NCBI GenBank assembly: GCA_038233135.1
Contig: JBBSMN010000089.1
Coordinates: forward strand, 1-11,651
Origin: JACCVL01 sp038233135
GTDB taxonomy: Bacteria; Actinomycetota; Actinomycetes; Propionibacteriales; Nocardioidaceae
DNA: 11,651 bases
Direction of reading: 5' to 3'
Position 1 is the stretch's first letter, and each line of letters starts with the position of its first letter. Of the stretch, positions 1 to 6,215 are shown one piece after another. The notes beneath the pieces are model-generated. The model had not been told where the DNA came from. It did no database searches and saw nothing but the letters and a program-made list of their open reading frames with translations. The position numbers were made by a program, and so were the translations under genes.

Positions 1-895
1 CGGGCTCGGGGAAGTAGCGGTAGTCCTCAGCCTGCTCCTTGCTGCGCCCGGCGGTCGTCACGCCGGTGTCCTCGTGCCAGTGCCGGGTCTCCTGGGTGAC
101 GGTGCCGCCGGCCAGCAGCAGCTCGGCTTGGCGGCAGATCTCGTGGCGCACCGCGCGCTCCACCGAGCGCAGCGAGTTGACGTTCTTGGTCTCCGTACGG
201 GTTCCGAGGGGTTGCTCGGGCCCGCCGCTGCGCGGGCGCAGCGACACGTTGGCGTCACAGCGCAGCGACCCCTGCTCCATGCGCACGTCGGAGACGCCGA
301 GGGCCAGCAGCAGCTCGCGCAGGTGCGCGACGTAGGCGCGGGCAACCTCCGGTGCTTGCGCGTCCGGCCCGATAACGGGCTTGGTGACGATCTCCACCAG
401 CGGGATGCCGGCCCGGTTGTAGTCGACCAGCGAGTGACTGGCGCCGTGGATGCGGCCGGTGGCACCGCCGACGTGCAGCGACTTGCCGGTGTCCTCCTCC
501 ATGTGTGCGCGTTCGATCTCGACCCGCACGGTCTCACCGTCGGGCATCGCGACGTCGGTCGCCCCCTCGAAGGCGATCGGCTCGTCGTACTGCGAGGTCT
601 GGAAGTTCTTCGGCATGTCGGGGTAGAAGTAGTTCTTGCGGGCGAACCGGCACCAGTCGGCGATGTCGCAGCCCAGCGCCAGCCCGATCCGGATCGCCGA
701 TTCCACCGCCGTGCCGTTCAGCACCGGCAGCGAGCCCGGCAGGCCAAGACAAGTCGGGCAGACCTGGCTGTTCGGCTCTGCGCCGAACGTGGTCGCGCAG
801 CCGCAGAACATCTTGGACACGGTCCCGAGCTCGACGTGCACCTCGAGCCCGATCACCGGCTCGAACTGCTCGATGGCGTCGTGGTACGAGATCAC
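1..895 (-). CDS. gatB: GatB, aspartyl/glutamyl-tRNA amidotransferase subunit B (3' end outside window)
   Basis: GatB binds misacylated Glu-tRNAGln/Asp-tRNAAsn in the cytosolic GatCAB complex, phosphorylates the side-chain carboxylate with ATP and receives ammonia tunnelled from GatA. The first 298 of roughly 500 codons are visible. The N-terminal cradle domain shows VIGLEVHVEL (E18, H20, metal/ATP-site type residues of the family), a paired-cysteine pattern CGC...CPTC of the kind that holds zinc in GatB, then KNYFYPDMPKNFQ, ERAHMEEDTGK, VDYNRAGIPLVEIV and RCDANVSLR, all hallmark segments of the family. The C-terminal tRNA-binding YqeY-like tail lies beyond the left edge. The GTG start was chosen because it gives the standard N-terminus, is preceded by AGGAGGTG at 901-908, and overlaps the gatA stop in GTGA. 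Identity is essentially certain; whether the cell uses it for Gln, Asn or both cannot be told here. Confidence 0.97.
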   Translation of the reverse strand, partial: MISYHDAIEQFEPVIGLEVHVELGTVSKMFCGCATTFGAEPNSQVCPTCLGLPGSLPVLNGTAVESAIRIGLALGCDIADWCRFARKNYFYPDMPKNFQTSQYDEPIAFEGATDVAMPDGETVRVEIERAHMEEDTGKSLHVGGATGRIHGASHSLVDYNRAGIPLVEIVTKPVIGPDAQAPEVARAYVAHLRELLLALGVSDVRMEQGSLRCDANVSLRPRSGGPEQPLGTRTETKNVNSLRSVERAVRHEICRQAELLLAGGTVTQETRHWHEDTGVTTAGRSKEQAEDYRYFPEP

Positions 896-2427
896 GCCGG
901 CACCTCCTGGGTCGGTGCAAGCGCCGGCGCCCGGTCGAGCAGCGGGGCGCCCCACCGGTCGAGCAGCATCGTCTCCAGCGCCCCGCCGACCCGGTAGAGC
1001 CGGTCGTCGGCGGTGGCCGGTGCGAGGATCTGGATGGCGGTGGGCAACCCGTCCTCGTCGGCCAGCCCACTCGGCAGCGACAGACCGGGCACGCCGGCCA
1101 GGTTCGCGGGGATGGTGGCGACGTCGTTGAGGTACATCGCCAGCGGGTCGTCGAGCTTCTCGCCGAGCCGGAACGCGGTGGTGGGCGCAGTCGGCGACAC
1201 CAGCACGTCGACCTGCGCGAACGCCTGCTCGAAGTCTCGTGCGATCAGCGTGCGCACCTTCTGCGCCGACCCGTAGTAGGCGTCGTAGTAGCCCGACGAC
1301 AGCGCGTACGTGCCAAGAATGATGCGGCGCTTGGCCTCGTCGCCGAAGCCTGCCGCCCTCGTGGCGAGCATGACGTCCTCGGCGCTGGGCACGCCGCCGG
1401 CGGCGCCCGACTCGGGCAGCACCCGCAGCCCGTAGCGCATCGCGTCAAAGCGGGCCAAGTTGCTGCTGGCCTCGCTGGGCAGGATCAGGTAGTACGCAGC
1501 CAGCGCGTAGTCGAAGTGCGGGCACGACACCTCGACGACCTCGGCGCCGGCGTCGGCGAGCAACCCGACTGCCTCATCGAAGCGGGCCCGGACGCCCGGC
1601 TGGTAGCCATCGCCGCCGAGCTCGGTGACAACGCCGACCCGCAGGCCGGCGACGTCGGCGTCGCGTACCGCGTCCACGAGCGCGGGCATCGGGGCCTCGA
1701 TGCTGGTGGAGTCCAGCGGGTCGTGGCCGCCGATCAGCTCGTGCAGGATGGCGGCGTCCAGGACGCTGCGGGTGACGGGGCCAGCCTGGTCCAGACTGCT
1801 GGCCAGCGCGATGAGCCCGTAGCGCGACACCCCGCCGTAGGTCGGCTTGACCCCGACGGTGCCGGTCACCGCGCCGGGCTGGCGGATCGAGCCGCCGGTG
1901 TCGGTGCCGATCGCCAGCGGCGCCTCGAAGGCGGCGACCGCGGCGGCCGACCCGCCGCCTGACCCGCCGGGGGTGCGGTCGAGGTCCCACGGGTTGTGGC
2001 TCGGGCCGAATGCCGAGTGCTCGGTCGAGCTGCCCATGGCGAACTCGTCCATGTTGGTCTTGCCCAGGATGGGCAGCCCCGCCGTCCGGAGCCGGGTGAC
2101 CAGGGTGGCGTCGTATGGCGGGATCCAGCCCTCGAGAAGCCGGGAGCCGGCGGTGGTCGGCAGGCCCTTGGTCGCGACGACGTCCTTGACCGCGATCGGC
2201 ACCCCGGCGAGGCGGTGCAGGGCGGCGCCGGAGGCGCGGCGGCGGTCGATCTCGGCGGCCTGGGCGAGCGCCCCTTCGGTGTCGACGTGCAGGAACGCGT
2301 GCACGTCACCGTCGACGGCGGCGATGCGGTCCAGGTGGATCTGGGTGACCTTCACCGACGAGGTGTCGCCGGCGGCGAGCCGCTCGGCCAGCTCGGTGGC
2401 CGTCAAGCGCATCAGGTCGTCGCTCAC
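892..2427 (-). CDS. gatA: GatA, glutamyl/aspartyl-tRNA amidotransferase subunit A (amidase)
   Basis: GatA is the glutaminase subunit of GatCAB: it hydrolyses glutamine and passes ammonia to GatB. The 511-residue product is normal family length and carries the amidase signature. The Ser-cisSer-Lys triad is visible as K81 (PIAVKD), S156 (GGSGGGSAAA) and S180 (TDTGGSIRQP); these sit two residues after the Staphylococcus aureus positions 79/154/178 known from the family. Other family segments are LGKTNMDEFAMGSS, HNPWDLDRTPGG and VGVKPTYGGVSRYGL. The GTG start overlaps the gatC stop (GTGA) and follows a GGAGGAGG stretch at 2429-2436, so it is probably translated by reinitiation or coupling from gatC. 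The stop likewise overlaps the gatB start. All residues needed for activity are present; nothing odd is seen in codon use. Confidence 0.98.
   Translation of the reverse strand: MSDDLMRLTATELAERLAAGDTSSVKVTQIHLDRIAAVDGDVHAFLHVDTEGALAQAAEIDRRRASGAALHRLAGVPIAVKDVVATKGLPTTAGSRLLEGWIPPYDATLVTRLRTAGLPILGKTNMDEFAMGSSTEHSAFGPSHNPWDLDRTPGGSGGGSAAAVAAFEAPLAIGTDTGGSIRQPGAVTGTVGVKPTYGGVSRYGLIALASSLDQAGPVTRSVLDAAILHELIGGHDPLDSTSIEAPMPALVDAVRDADVAGLRVGVVTELGGDGYQPGVRARFDEAVGLLADAGAEVVEVSCPHFDYALAAYYLILPSEASSNLARFDAMRYGLRVLPESGAAGGVPSAEDVMLATRAAGFGDEAKRRIILGTYALSSGYYDAYYGSAQKVRTLIARDFEQAFAQVDVLVSPTAPTTAFRLGEKLDDPLAMYLNDVATIPANLAGVPGLSLPSGLADEDGLPTAIQILAPATADDRLYRVGGALETMLLDRWGAPLLDRAPALAPTQEVPA
901..908 (-). 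promoter_or_regulatory. Shine-Dalgarno of gatB
   Basis: AGGAGGTG read on the minus strand lies 5 bases before the gatB GTG, inside the last codons of gatA. It supports the GTG start at 895-893 over any other start and independent ribosome loading in addition to coupling through the GTGA overlap. Confidence 0.8.
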
Positions 2428-2747
2428 GCCTCCTCCCCCAGGATCTGCGGCACGCTGAACCGTTGCTGCTCGACGCTGGGCGCGGCCGACAGCGCCTCGT
2501 CGGCGCTCAGCCCGGGGCGTACGACGTCGTCGCGGAAGACGTTGGTCACCCGCAGCGGGTGCGAGGTCGGCGGCACGTCCTCGCCCGCAACCTCGCTGAC
2601 GCGCGCGACCGACTCGACGATCACCGACAGCTGGGGCGCCAGGTGGTCGAGCTCGGCCTCCGTCAGGTCGATGCGCGCCAGACCGGCCAGGTGGGCAACG
2701 TCGGCGCGCGAGATCGCAGAGCCGGTCGTCTCAGGGGTCTCGGACAC
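2424..2747 (-). CDS. gatC: GatC, glutamyl/aspartyl-tRNA amidotransferase subunit C
   Basis: GatC is the small belt-like subunit that wraps GatA and stabilises the GatA-GatB interface. From the chosen GTG the product is 107 residues, close to the usual 95-105. Family segments are ISRADVAHLAGLARIDLTEAEL near the N-terminus (residues ~12-33), VARVSEVAGEDVPPTSHPL in the middle and QQRFSVPQIL at the C-terminus. The same frame stays open upstream to about position 2999, but that part has no resemblance to GatC and crosses the divergent promoter region, so it was excluded. No Shine-Dalgarno precedes the GTG; a TAGACT box ends 8 bases before it, suggesting a leaderless mRNA. It heads the gatCAB operon and its stop overlaps gatA. 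Confidence 0.95.
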   Translation of the reverse strand: MSETPETTGSAISRADVAHLAGLARIDLTEAELDHLAPQLSVIVESVARVSEVAGEDVPPTSHPLRVTNVFRDDVVRPGLSADEALSAAPSVEQQRFSVPQILGEEA

Positions 2748-2755
2748 GGTGATCG

Positions 2756-2761
2756 AGTCTA
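2756..2761 (-). promoter_or_regulatory. Predicted -10 box of gatC (leaderless type)
   Basis: TAGACT fits the actinobacterial TANNNT -10 consensus and ends 8 bases before the gatC GTG, so transcription would begin at or next to the start codon. That agrees with the absence of any Shine-Dalgarno. A convincing -35 is not seen: TTGCGC at 2777-2782 is possible but leaves a 15-base spacer and lies within the left arm of the long inverted repeat. Prediction only. Confidence 0.45.
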
Positions 2762-2770
2762 GGGCCCGCC

Positions 2771-2827
2771 CGAGTGGCGCAAGACGGTACGTCTGCTCAC
2801 TGATTTCTGGCCGTCTTGCGCCACTCG
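2771..2827. repeat. 17-bp perfect inverted repeat upstream of gatC
   Basis: The arms CGAGTGGCGCAAGACGG (2771-2787) and CCGTCTTGCGCCACTCG (2811-2827) are exact reverse complements separated by 23 bases. A smaller nested palindrome, AGACG-gta-CGTCT (2782-2794), could compete with the long stem. The element lies between two divergent genes, where a transcription terminator is not expected, and its gatC-proximal arm reaches into the -35 region of the predicted gatC promoter. It might be a dispersed palindromic or MITE-like repeat, a large operator, or a hairpin in an RNA not yet recognised. The window alone cannot decide, but seventeen matched bases in a row is well beyond chance for a 250-base gap. 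Confidence 0.85.
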
Positions 2828-2879
2828 AGGGTTGCCGGCGGCGGTACGTGGAGCGCACGGCGATGCAGTGGCACACATC

Positions 2880-2896
2880 ACCCCGCGGCGCGGGGT
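2880..2896. repeat. Short GC hairpin ACCCCGC/GCGGGGT
   Basis: Seven-base arms (2880-2886 and 2890-2896) enclose a three-base loop. It lies just upstream of the predicted -35 box of the synthetase promoter. Such a GC palindrome can occur by chance in this composition, so no function is claimed. Confidence 0.4.
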
Positions 2897-2904
2897 ACGG
2901 CGGC

Positions 2905-2933
2905 TTGTGCCGAAACGATTCGGCACTTAACGT
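2905..2933 (+). promoter_or_regulatory. Predicted promoter of the acyl-CoA synthetase/LacI operon
   Basis: TTGTGC at 2905-2910 (TTG of the -35 consensus kept) is followed after exactly 17 bases by TAACGT at 2928-2933, a TANNNT -10 box. This would place the transcription start near 2940, giving a leader of about 64 bases before the GTG at 3004. The -35 is weak, which suits a regulated promoter. The palindromic operator fills the spacer. Confidence 0.5.
2907..2926. promoter_or_regulatory. Predicted LacI-family operator
   Basis: GTGCCGAAACGATTCGGCAC is a 20-base palindrome, 18 of 20 positions symmetric, with its axis exactly between C2916 and G2917. An even palindrome centred on CpG is the classic LacI/GalR-family operator layout, in which the hinge-helix leucine inserts at the central CG. 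It sits in the spacer between the predicted -35 and -10 boxes, the position expected for repression by blocking RNA polymerase. The second gene of the operon encodes a LacI-family protein, which makes autoregulation the natural reading. Confidence 0.7.
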
Positions 2934-3003
2934 TCTGAGTGGCCGACAAGCAGCCCGGCGCAAACCCTGCGGACCCGCTCCGCGCAGTGAAAAGAGCAAC
3001 CCC

Positions 3004-5100
3004 GTGAGCGTTCACCTGGCAGCGGCCGATCGACTTCACGCAGACCTGCTGCGTGCGGGTACGGCGGCGCTCCTCAAGCCATCCTCAGCCGTGCTCGTGG
3101 GGGCCTCCGAGCGCTTCCCCGAGCTGGCGACCAACGTCCAGATCGGCGCCTTCGACGGCACCTGGGGTGTGCACCCCGAGCATGCGTCAGTGGAGGGCCT
3201 CGCCTGCGTCCCCACGATCGGCGCCCTGCCCATCCGACCAGACGTCGCCGTGCTCGCGGTAGGGCATCGCCAGCTGCCTGCGGCCTTCCAACAAGCACTG
3301 GACGCCGGCATCAGGGCGTTCGTCCTGCCGGGCCTCGGGTCCGAGGCCGGACCCGAAGCCGCCTCCACCACACGGCAGGTCAAGGAGCTGGCCGACGCCT
3401 GCGGTGCCGCGGTGCTCGGCCCCAACTGCAGGGGGATCGGGCTCCCCGGCCGACCCTCGGGGTGGCTGGCCACGATCCCCGAGTCCTTCCTGCCCGGCTC
3501 GGTCGGAATCGTCAGCCAGTCGGGCTCCATCGCGGACGCATTCGTGTCGCTCGGCCCGCGCATCGGCTTCAGCGCCGTAGTCTCCTGCGGCGCAGAGCTG
3601 AACCGAGACGTTGCCGACTTCGTCGCCGAAATGGCGGCCGACGATGCCACCCGAGCCATCGGGGTCTTCGTCGAGACGGTACGCCGGCCCGTCGCCTTCA
3701 CCGAGGCGCTGCGGGTCGCGGCTGCCGCGGGCAAGCCGGTCGTCTGTCTGAAGATTGGCAAGTCCGAGGTGGGGCGTCGCGCCGCCCTGGCGCACACCGG
3801 GCCGATCGTCGGGTCGCAGCGCGCTTTCTCGGCACTGCTGGCCACCCACGGAGTGATCGAGGTCCAGGACCTGCCGGAGATGATCGAGCTGCTCGAGGTG
3901 CTGAGCAAGTCCACCCGCCCGGCGGGGCTGCGGGTCGGTGCGATCACCGAGTCGGGTGCCGAGGCCGGACTGCTCGCCGACCACGCGGCTCGGCACGGCC
4001 TGTCGCTGCCCGACCTCGATGCCGGGCCCCGCGACGCGCTGGCCGCCGCGTACCCGCAGGTCGCGCCGACCAACCCGCTGGACCCCTGGGCGCTGGCCAA
4101 CCCGGTCGAGGTCTACCCCTTCGGCATCTCGACACTGGCGGCATCCGGCCAGTTCGACATCCTGCTCGGACAGGTCGACCTGTCCCGACACCGCGGCCCG
4201 CGCTACCAGCGCTGGTGCGAGTCGGTGGTGCAGGCGCTCGCGGACGCCCGGGCGCGGACCGGCGTCTACGTGGCGATGACCACCGTGCACAACGCCGATC
4301 CGCCGGACGAGCTGGCCCGCTTCGCGCTCGAGAACGACGTTGCCGTCCTGCGTGGCGTCTCGCAGGCGATGGGAGCGTTGGCACACGCCGCCTGGTGGTC
4401 CCCGGTGCACTCCGGAGAGCCAGCTGAGCACGGTGCCGTGAGCGCCCGGGAGCTCGGCATCGCCGACCTCACCGGCGCGCTGTCGGAGGATGTCTCGGCC
4501 GCCGTGCTCGAACGAGTCGGTGTCGGCTTTGCTCCACGTGGTCGAGCGGCCACAGTCGAGGAGGCCGTGGCGATGGCCCGCGACATCGGCTATCCCGTCG
4601 TGGTCAAGATCGACGGGCCTGCCCACAAGGCCCGCGAGGGCGGCGTCGTGCTGAACGTCGGCTCTGACGAGGCGGTGGCCGCGGCCATGAGCGCCGTGGC
4701 GGGTCCGGTGCTTATTGCCCGCCAGGTGCCGGCAGGCGTGGAGGCCTACTGCGGGATGGTTCGCGACCCGCACTACGGTCCCGTCTATGCCCTCGGCTAC
4801 GGCGGCAGCCGGGTCGAGACGATCGCGCCCGTTCTTGCCACCGGGCCGCTGACCTCGACGGTCGTCGACCAGATGGTGGGACGAGCCGGACTCACCCGGT
4901 GGTCGCAATGGCTCGGCGACGCCATGCTCGCCCTGAGCCGGCTCGCCACCGACTGTCCGCAGATCGTCGAGGTCGACATCAACCCGCTGATCTGCAACGA
5001 CGCCGGGGAGGTGACGGCCGTCGACGCCCTCGTCGTGCTCAGCGACGGCTTGCAGGCGACGCTCCCACCCGCACAGCGCAGGCGTGCGGTCAGTGCCTGA
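3004..5100 (+). CDS. ADP-forming acyl-CoA synthetase (acetate--CoA ligase family, fused alpha-beta chain)
   Basis: The 698-residue product has the full domain order of single-chain NDP-forming acyl-CoA synthetases. There is an N-terminal CoA-binding Rossmann domain (~20-145, SSAVLVGASE, VLGPNCRGIG) and two succinyl-CoA-ligase-like flavodoxin domains (~165-300 with GIVSQSGSIADAF, and ~305-460). The ATP-grasp domain (~485-690) carries GYPVVVKID, HKAREGGVVL and IVEVDINPLI. The predicted phospho-histidine is H264 in ALAHTGPIVG; the second, swinging-loop histidine corresponds to H541. It would convert a carboxylic acid, CoA and ATP to acyl-CoA, ADP and phosphate in the cytosol. Relatives use acetate, aryl acids, ferulate and others, so the substrate is not assignable. 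GTG 3004 was chosen because the domain begins just after it and AAAGAG lies 8 bases upstream; the frame is open further upstream only as antisense to gatA. It overlaps the following regulator gene. Confidence 0.88.
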   Translation: MSVHLAAADRLHADLLRAGTAALLKPSSAVLVGASERFPELATNVQIGAFDGTWGVHPEHASVEGLACVPTIGALPIRPDVAVLAVGHRQLPAAFQQALDAGIRAFVLPGLGSEAGPEAASTTRQVKELADACGAAVLGPNCRGIGLPGRPSGWLATIPESFLPGSVGIVSQSGSIADAFVSLGPRIGFSAVVSCGAELNRDVADFVAEMAADDATRAIGVFVETVRRPVAFTEALRVAAAAGKPVVCLKIGKSEVGRRAALAHTGPIVGSQRAFSALLATHGVIEVQDLPEMIELLEVLSKSTRPAGLRVGAITESGAEAGLLADHAARHGLSLPDLDAGPRDALAAAYPQVAPTNPLDPWALANPVEVYPFGISTLAASGQFDILLGQVDLSRHRGPRYQRWCESVVQALADARARTGVYVAMTTVHNADPPDELARFALENDVAVLRGVSQAMGALAHAAWWSPVHSGEPAEHGAVSARELGIADLTGALSEDVSAAVLERVGVGFAPRGRAATVEEAVAMARDIGYPVVVKIDGPAHKAREGGVVLNVGSDEAVAAAMSAVAGPVLIARQVPAGVEAYCGMVRDPHYGPVYALGYGGSRVETIAPVLATGPLTSTVVDQMVGRAGLTRWSQWLGDAMLALSRLATDCPQIVEVDINPLICNDAGEVTAVDALVVLSDGLQATLPPAQRRRAVSA

Positions 5101-6154
5101 TGCCGCCGAGGCGTACCGGCGCGAGTTCTGGACCCGCGCGGCGTCCTCGCGCGGCCAGCCCGACCGTCGACCGGGCATCAAGGACGTCGCGGCCATCGCC
5201 CGGGTGTCGGTGGGGACGGCATCCGACGCCCTGAACGGGCGGGGCCGGGTCGCTAGTCGCACCCGGGCCCGCGTCCGCCAGGTCGCGGAGGCGATCGACT
5301 ATCGACCGAGCACCCTGGCCCGCTCGTTCCGTACCAACCGGTCGCACACGATCGGGTTGTCCATCAGGCCTTTCGGCGGCGCGCCGTGGCAGTACCTGGC
5401 GGTCAGCTACTACGCGAGGCTGCTCGCCGCGGCGACCGCGGAGGCCCTGCAACGCGGCTATGCGCTGATTGTGCTGCCGCCGAACGCCCCGCAGATCCTG
5501 GGCCGCATCGTCATCGACGGCGCGATCATCGCCGACCCGAGCCCCTCTGACCCGCTGGCTGACGAGCTGGACCTGCTCGGAGTCCCGTTCGTCTCCGACC
5601 TCAGCCGCCTCGAGGACCCGGCGGCGCTGTGCGTCGGCAACGACCACGCAGCCGCTCTCACCAAGGTCTGCGAACACTTCCGGTCGCAGGGTGCGCGGAC
5701 GGTGGGCATGCTCGTCTCGGACGGAACCGAGGACTACACCACCCGGAGCCTGCACGGCTACCAGACGTGGTGTTCGCGAGCTGGTGTCCCGGTGCGCGTC
5801 GAGCGAGTCTCGACGGCCGACCCCGCGGCCATCGCCAAGGCGGCCGACCGGCTCATGACCGGCCCTGCTCGCCCGGACGCGGTCTACACCACCGAGGGGC
5901 CTGCGGGAGACCTGCTCCTCGCGGCCGCCCAGCGAGGCGACCTACGGGTGCCCGACGACCTGCTCCTCGCCTGCGCCGAGGTGTCCGTGGCCGGCCGGCA
6001 ACACCGCGAGATGACCACATTGAGCCTGAACGCGGAGCGTGTCGCCGCGCAGGCCGTCGACCTCCTGGCCAGGACCCTCGAGGATCAGCACCCCGACGAC
6101 CGCCACCGGGTGGTGGACACCACCCTGCACGTACGCGACTCGTCCACCCGTTGA
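5084..6154 (+). CDS. LacI/GalR-family transcriptional regulator
   Basis: The 356-residue product has an N-terminal LacI helix-turn-helix (IKDVAAIARVSVGTASDALNG, residues ~32-52). The helix-3 and hinge segment RPSTLARSFRTNRSHTIGL contains the leucine that probes the operator centre. A periplasmic-binding-protein-like effector domain (~90-345) follows. About 30 residues precede the helix-turn-helix, longer than usual. Two GTG starts fit, at 5084 and 5093; the latter has a weak AGG 8 bases upstream. Both overlap the synthetase stop (5098-5100), so the genes are co-transcribed and probably coupled. At the position of LacI Arg22 there is Asp, and Arg replaces the usual Gly at the turn. It most likely represses its own operon through the palindrome at 2907-2926, released by the synthetase's substrate or product; this is inference. 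Confidence 0.9.
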   Translation: MRSVPDAAEAYRREFWTRAASSRGQPDRRPGIKDVAAIARVSVGTASDALNGRGRVASRTRARVRQVAEAIDYRPSTLARSFRTNRSHTIGLSIRPFGGAPWQYLAVSYYARLLAAATAEALQRGYALIVLPPNAPQILGRIVIDGAIIADPSPSDPLADELDLLGVPFVSDLSRLEDPAALCVGNDHAAALTKVCEHFRSQGARTVGMLVSDGTEDYTTRSLHGYQTWCSRAGVPVRVERVSTADPAAIAKAADRLMTGPARPDAVYTTEGPAGDLLLAAAQRGDLRVPDDLLLACAEVSVAGRQHREMTTLSLNAERVAAQAVDLLARTLEDQHPDDRHRVVDTTLHVRDSSTR

Positions 6155-6197
6155 ACGGGAGAGTGACCCCGCGGGGTTACTAGTTGCCGGTTCAACG
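6149..6197. terminator. Nested inverted repeats between convergent genes, probable bidirectional terminator
   Basis: An outer repeat CGTTGAAC (6149-6156) pairs with GTTCAACG (6190-6197). Inside it GTGACCCC-GC-GGGGTTAC (6163-6180) forms a 7-bp stem with a CGCG loop, including one G-T pair. The outer arm overlaps the regulator's TGA stop, and the whole structure fills the gap before the peptidase stop at 6216-6218. No T-run follows on either strand, as is common for terminators in high-GC actinobacteria. Its place between two converging genes supports termination in both directions. Confidence 0.55.
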
Positions 6198-6215
6198 ACA
6201 GTGCAGCCCGGCGGA

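Larger units (their letters stand above)
2748..3003. other. Divergent intergenic region between gatC and the acyl-CoA synthetase
   Basis: This 256-base gap separates the two divergent starts. From left to right it holds the predicted gatC -10 box, the 17-bp inverted repeat, about 50 bases without recognisable structure, a small hairpin ACCCCGC-ggc-GCGGGGT (2880-2896), the promoter and palindromic operator of the CoA-synthetase operon, and its roughly 64-base 5' leader. Frames stay open across parts of it, but none carries recognisable protein sequence or a good ribosome binding site. Confidence 0.8.

Noticed and set aside
505..1962. 485-codon plus-strand frame opposite gatA and gatB
   Set aside because: Shadow of well-identified gat genes, with arginine-rich composition and no motifs.
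2771..2827. Reading the long inverted repeat as a rho-independent terminator
   Set aside because: Both flanking genes start here and point outward, so no transcript is expected to end at this place, and no T-run follows either arm.
2748..2999. N-terminal extension of gatC in the same frame (84 codons)
   Set aside because: It has no GatC similarity, is arginine-rich low-complexity translation of an intergenic region containing the inverted repeat and the operator, and GatC proteins are about 100 residues.
1996..3003. Open frame extending the acyl-CoA synthetase about 336 codons upstream
   Set aside because: It is antisense to gatA and gatC and crosses the promoter region; the family's domain begins just after GTG 3004 and total length from there (698) fits the family.
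3187..5262. 691-codon minus-strand frame opposite the synthetase
   Set aside because: Antisense shadow from third-position GC; its translation has no recognisable domain and the plus strand is a full known enzyme.
6183..6215. GGTTCAA-like T-arm motif near the convergent gap
   Set aside because: No acceptor, D or anticodon stems can be formed around it; it is explained by the outer arm of the inverted repeat.
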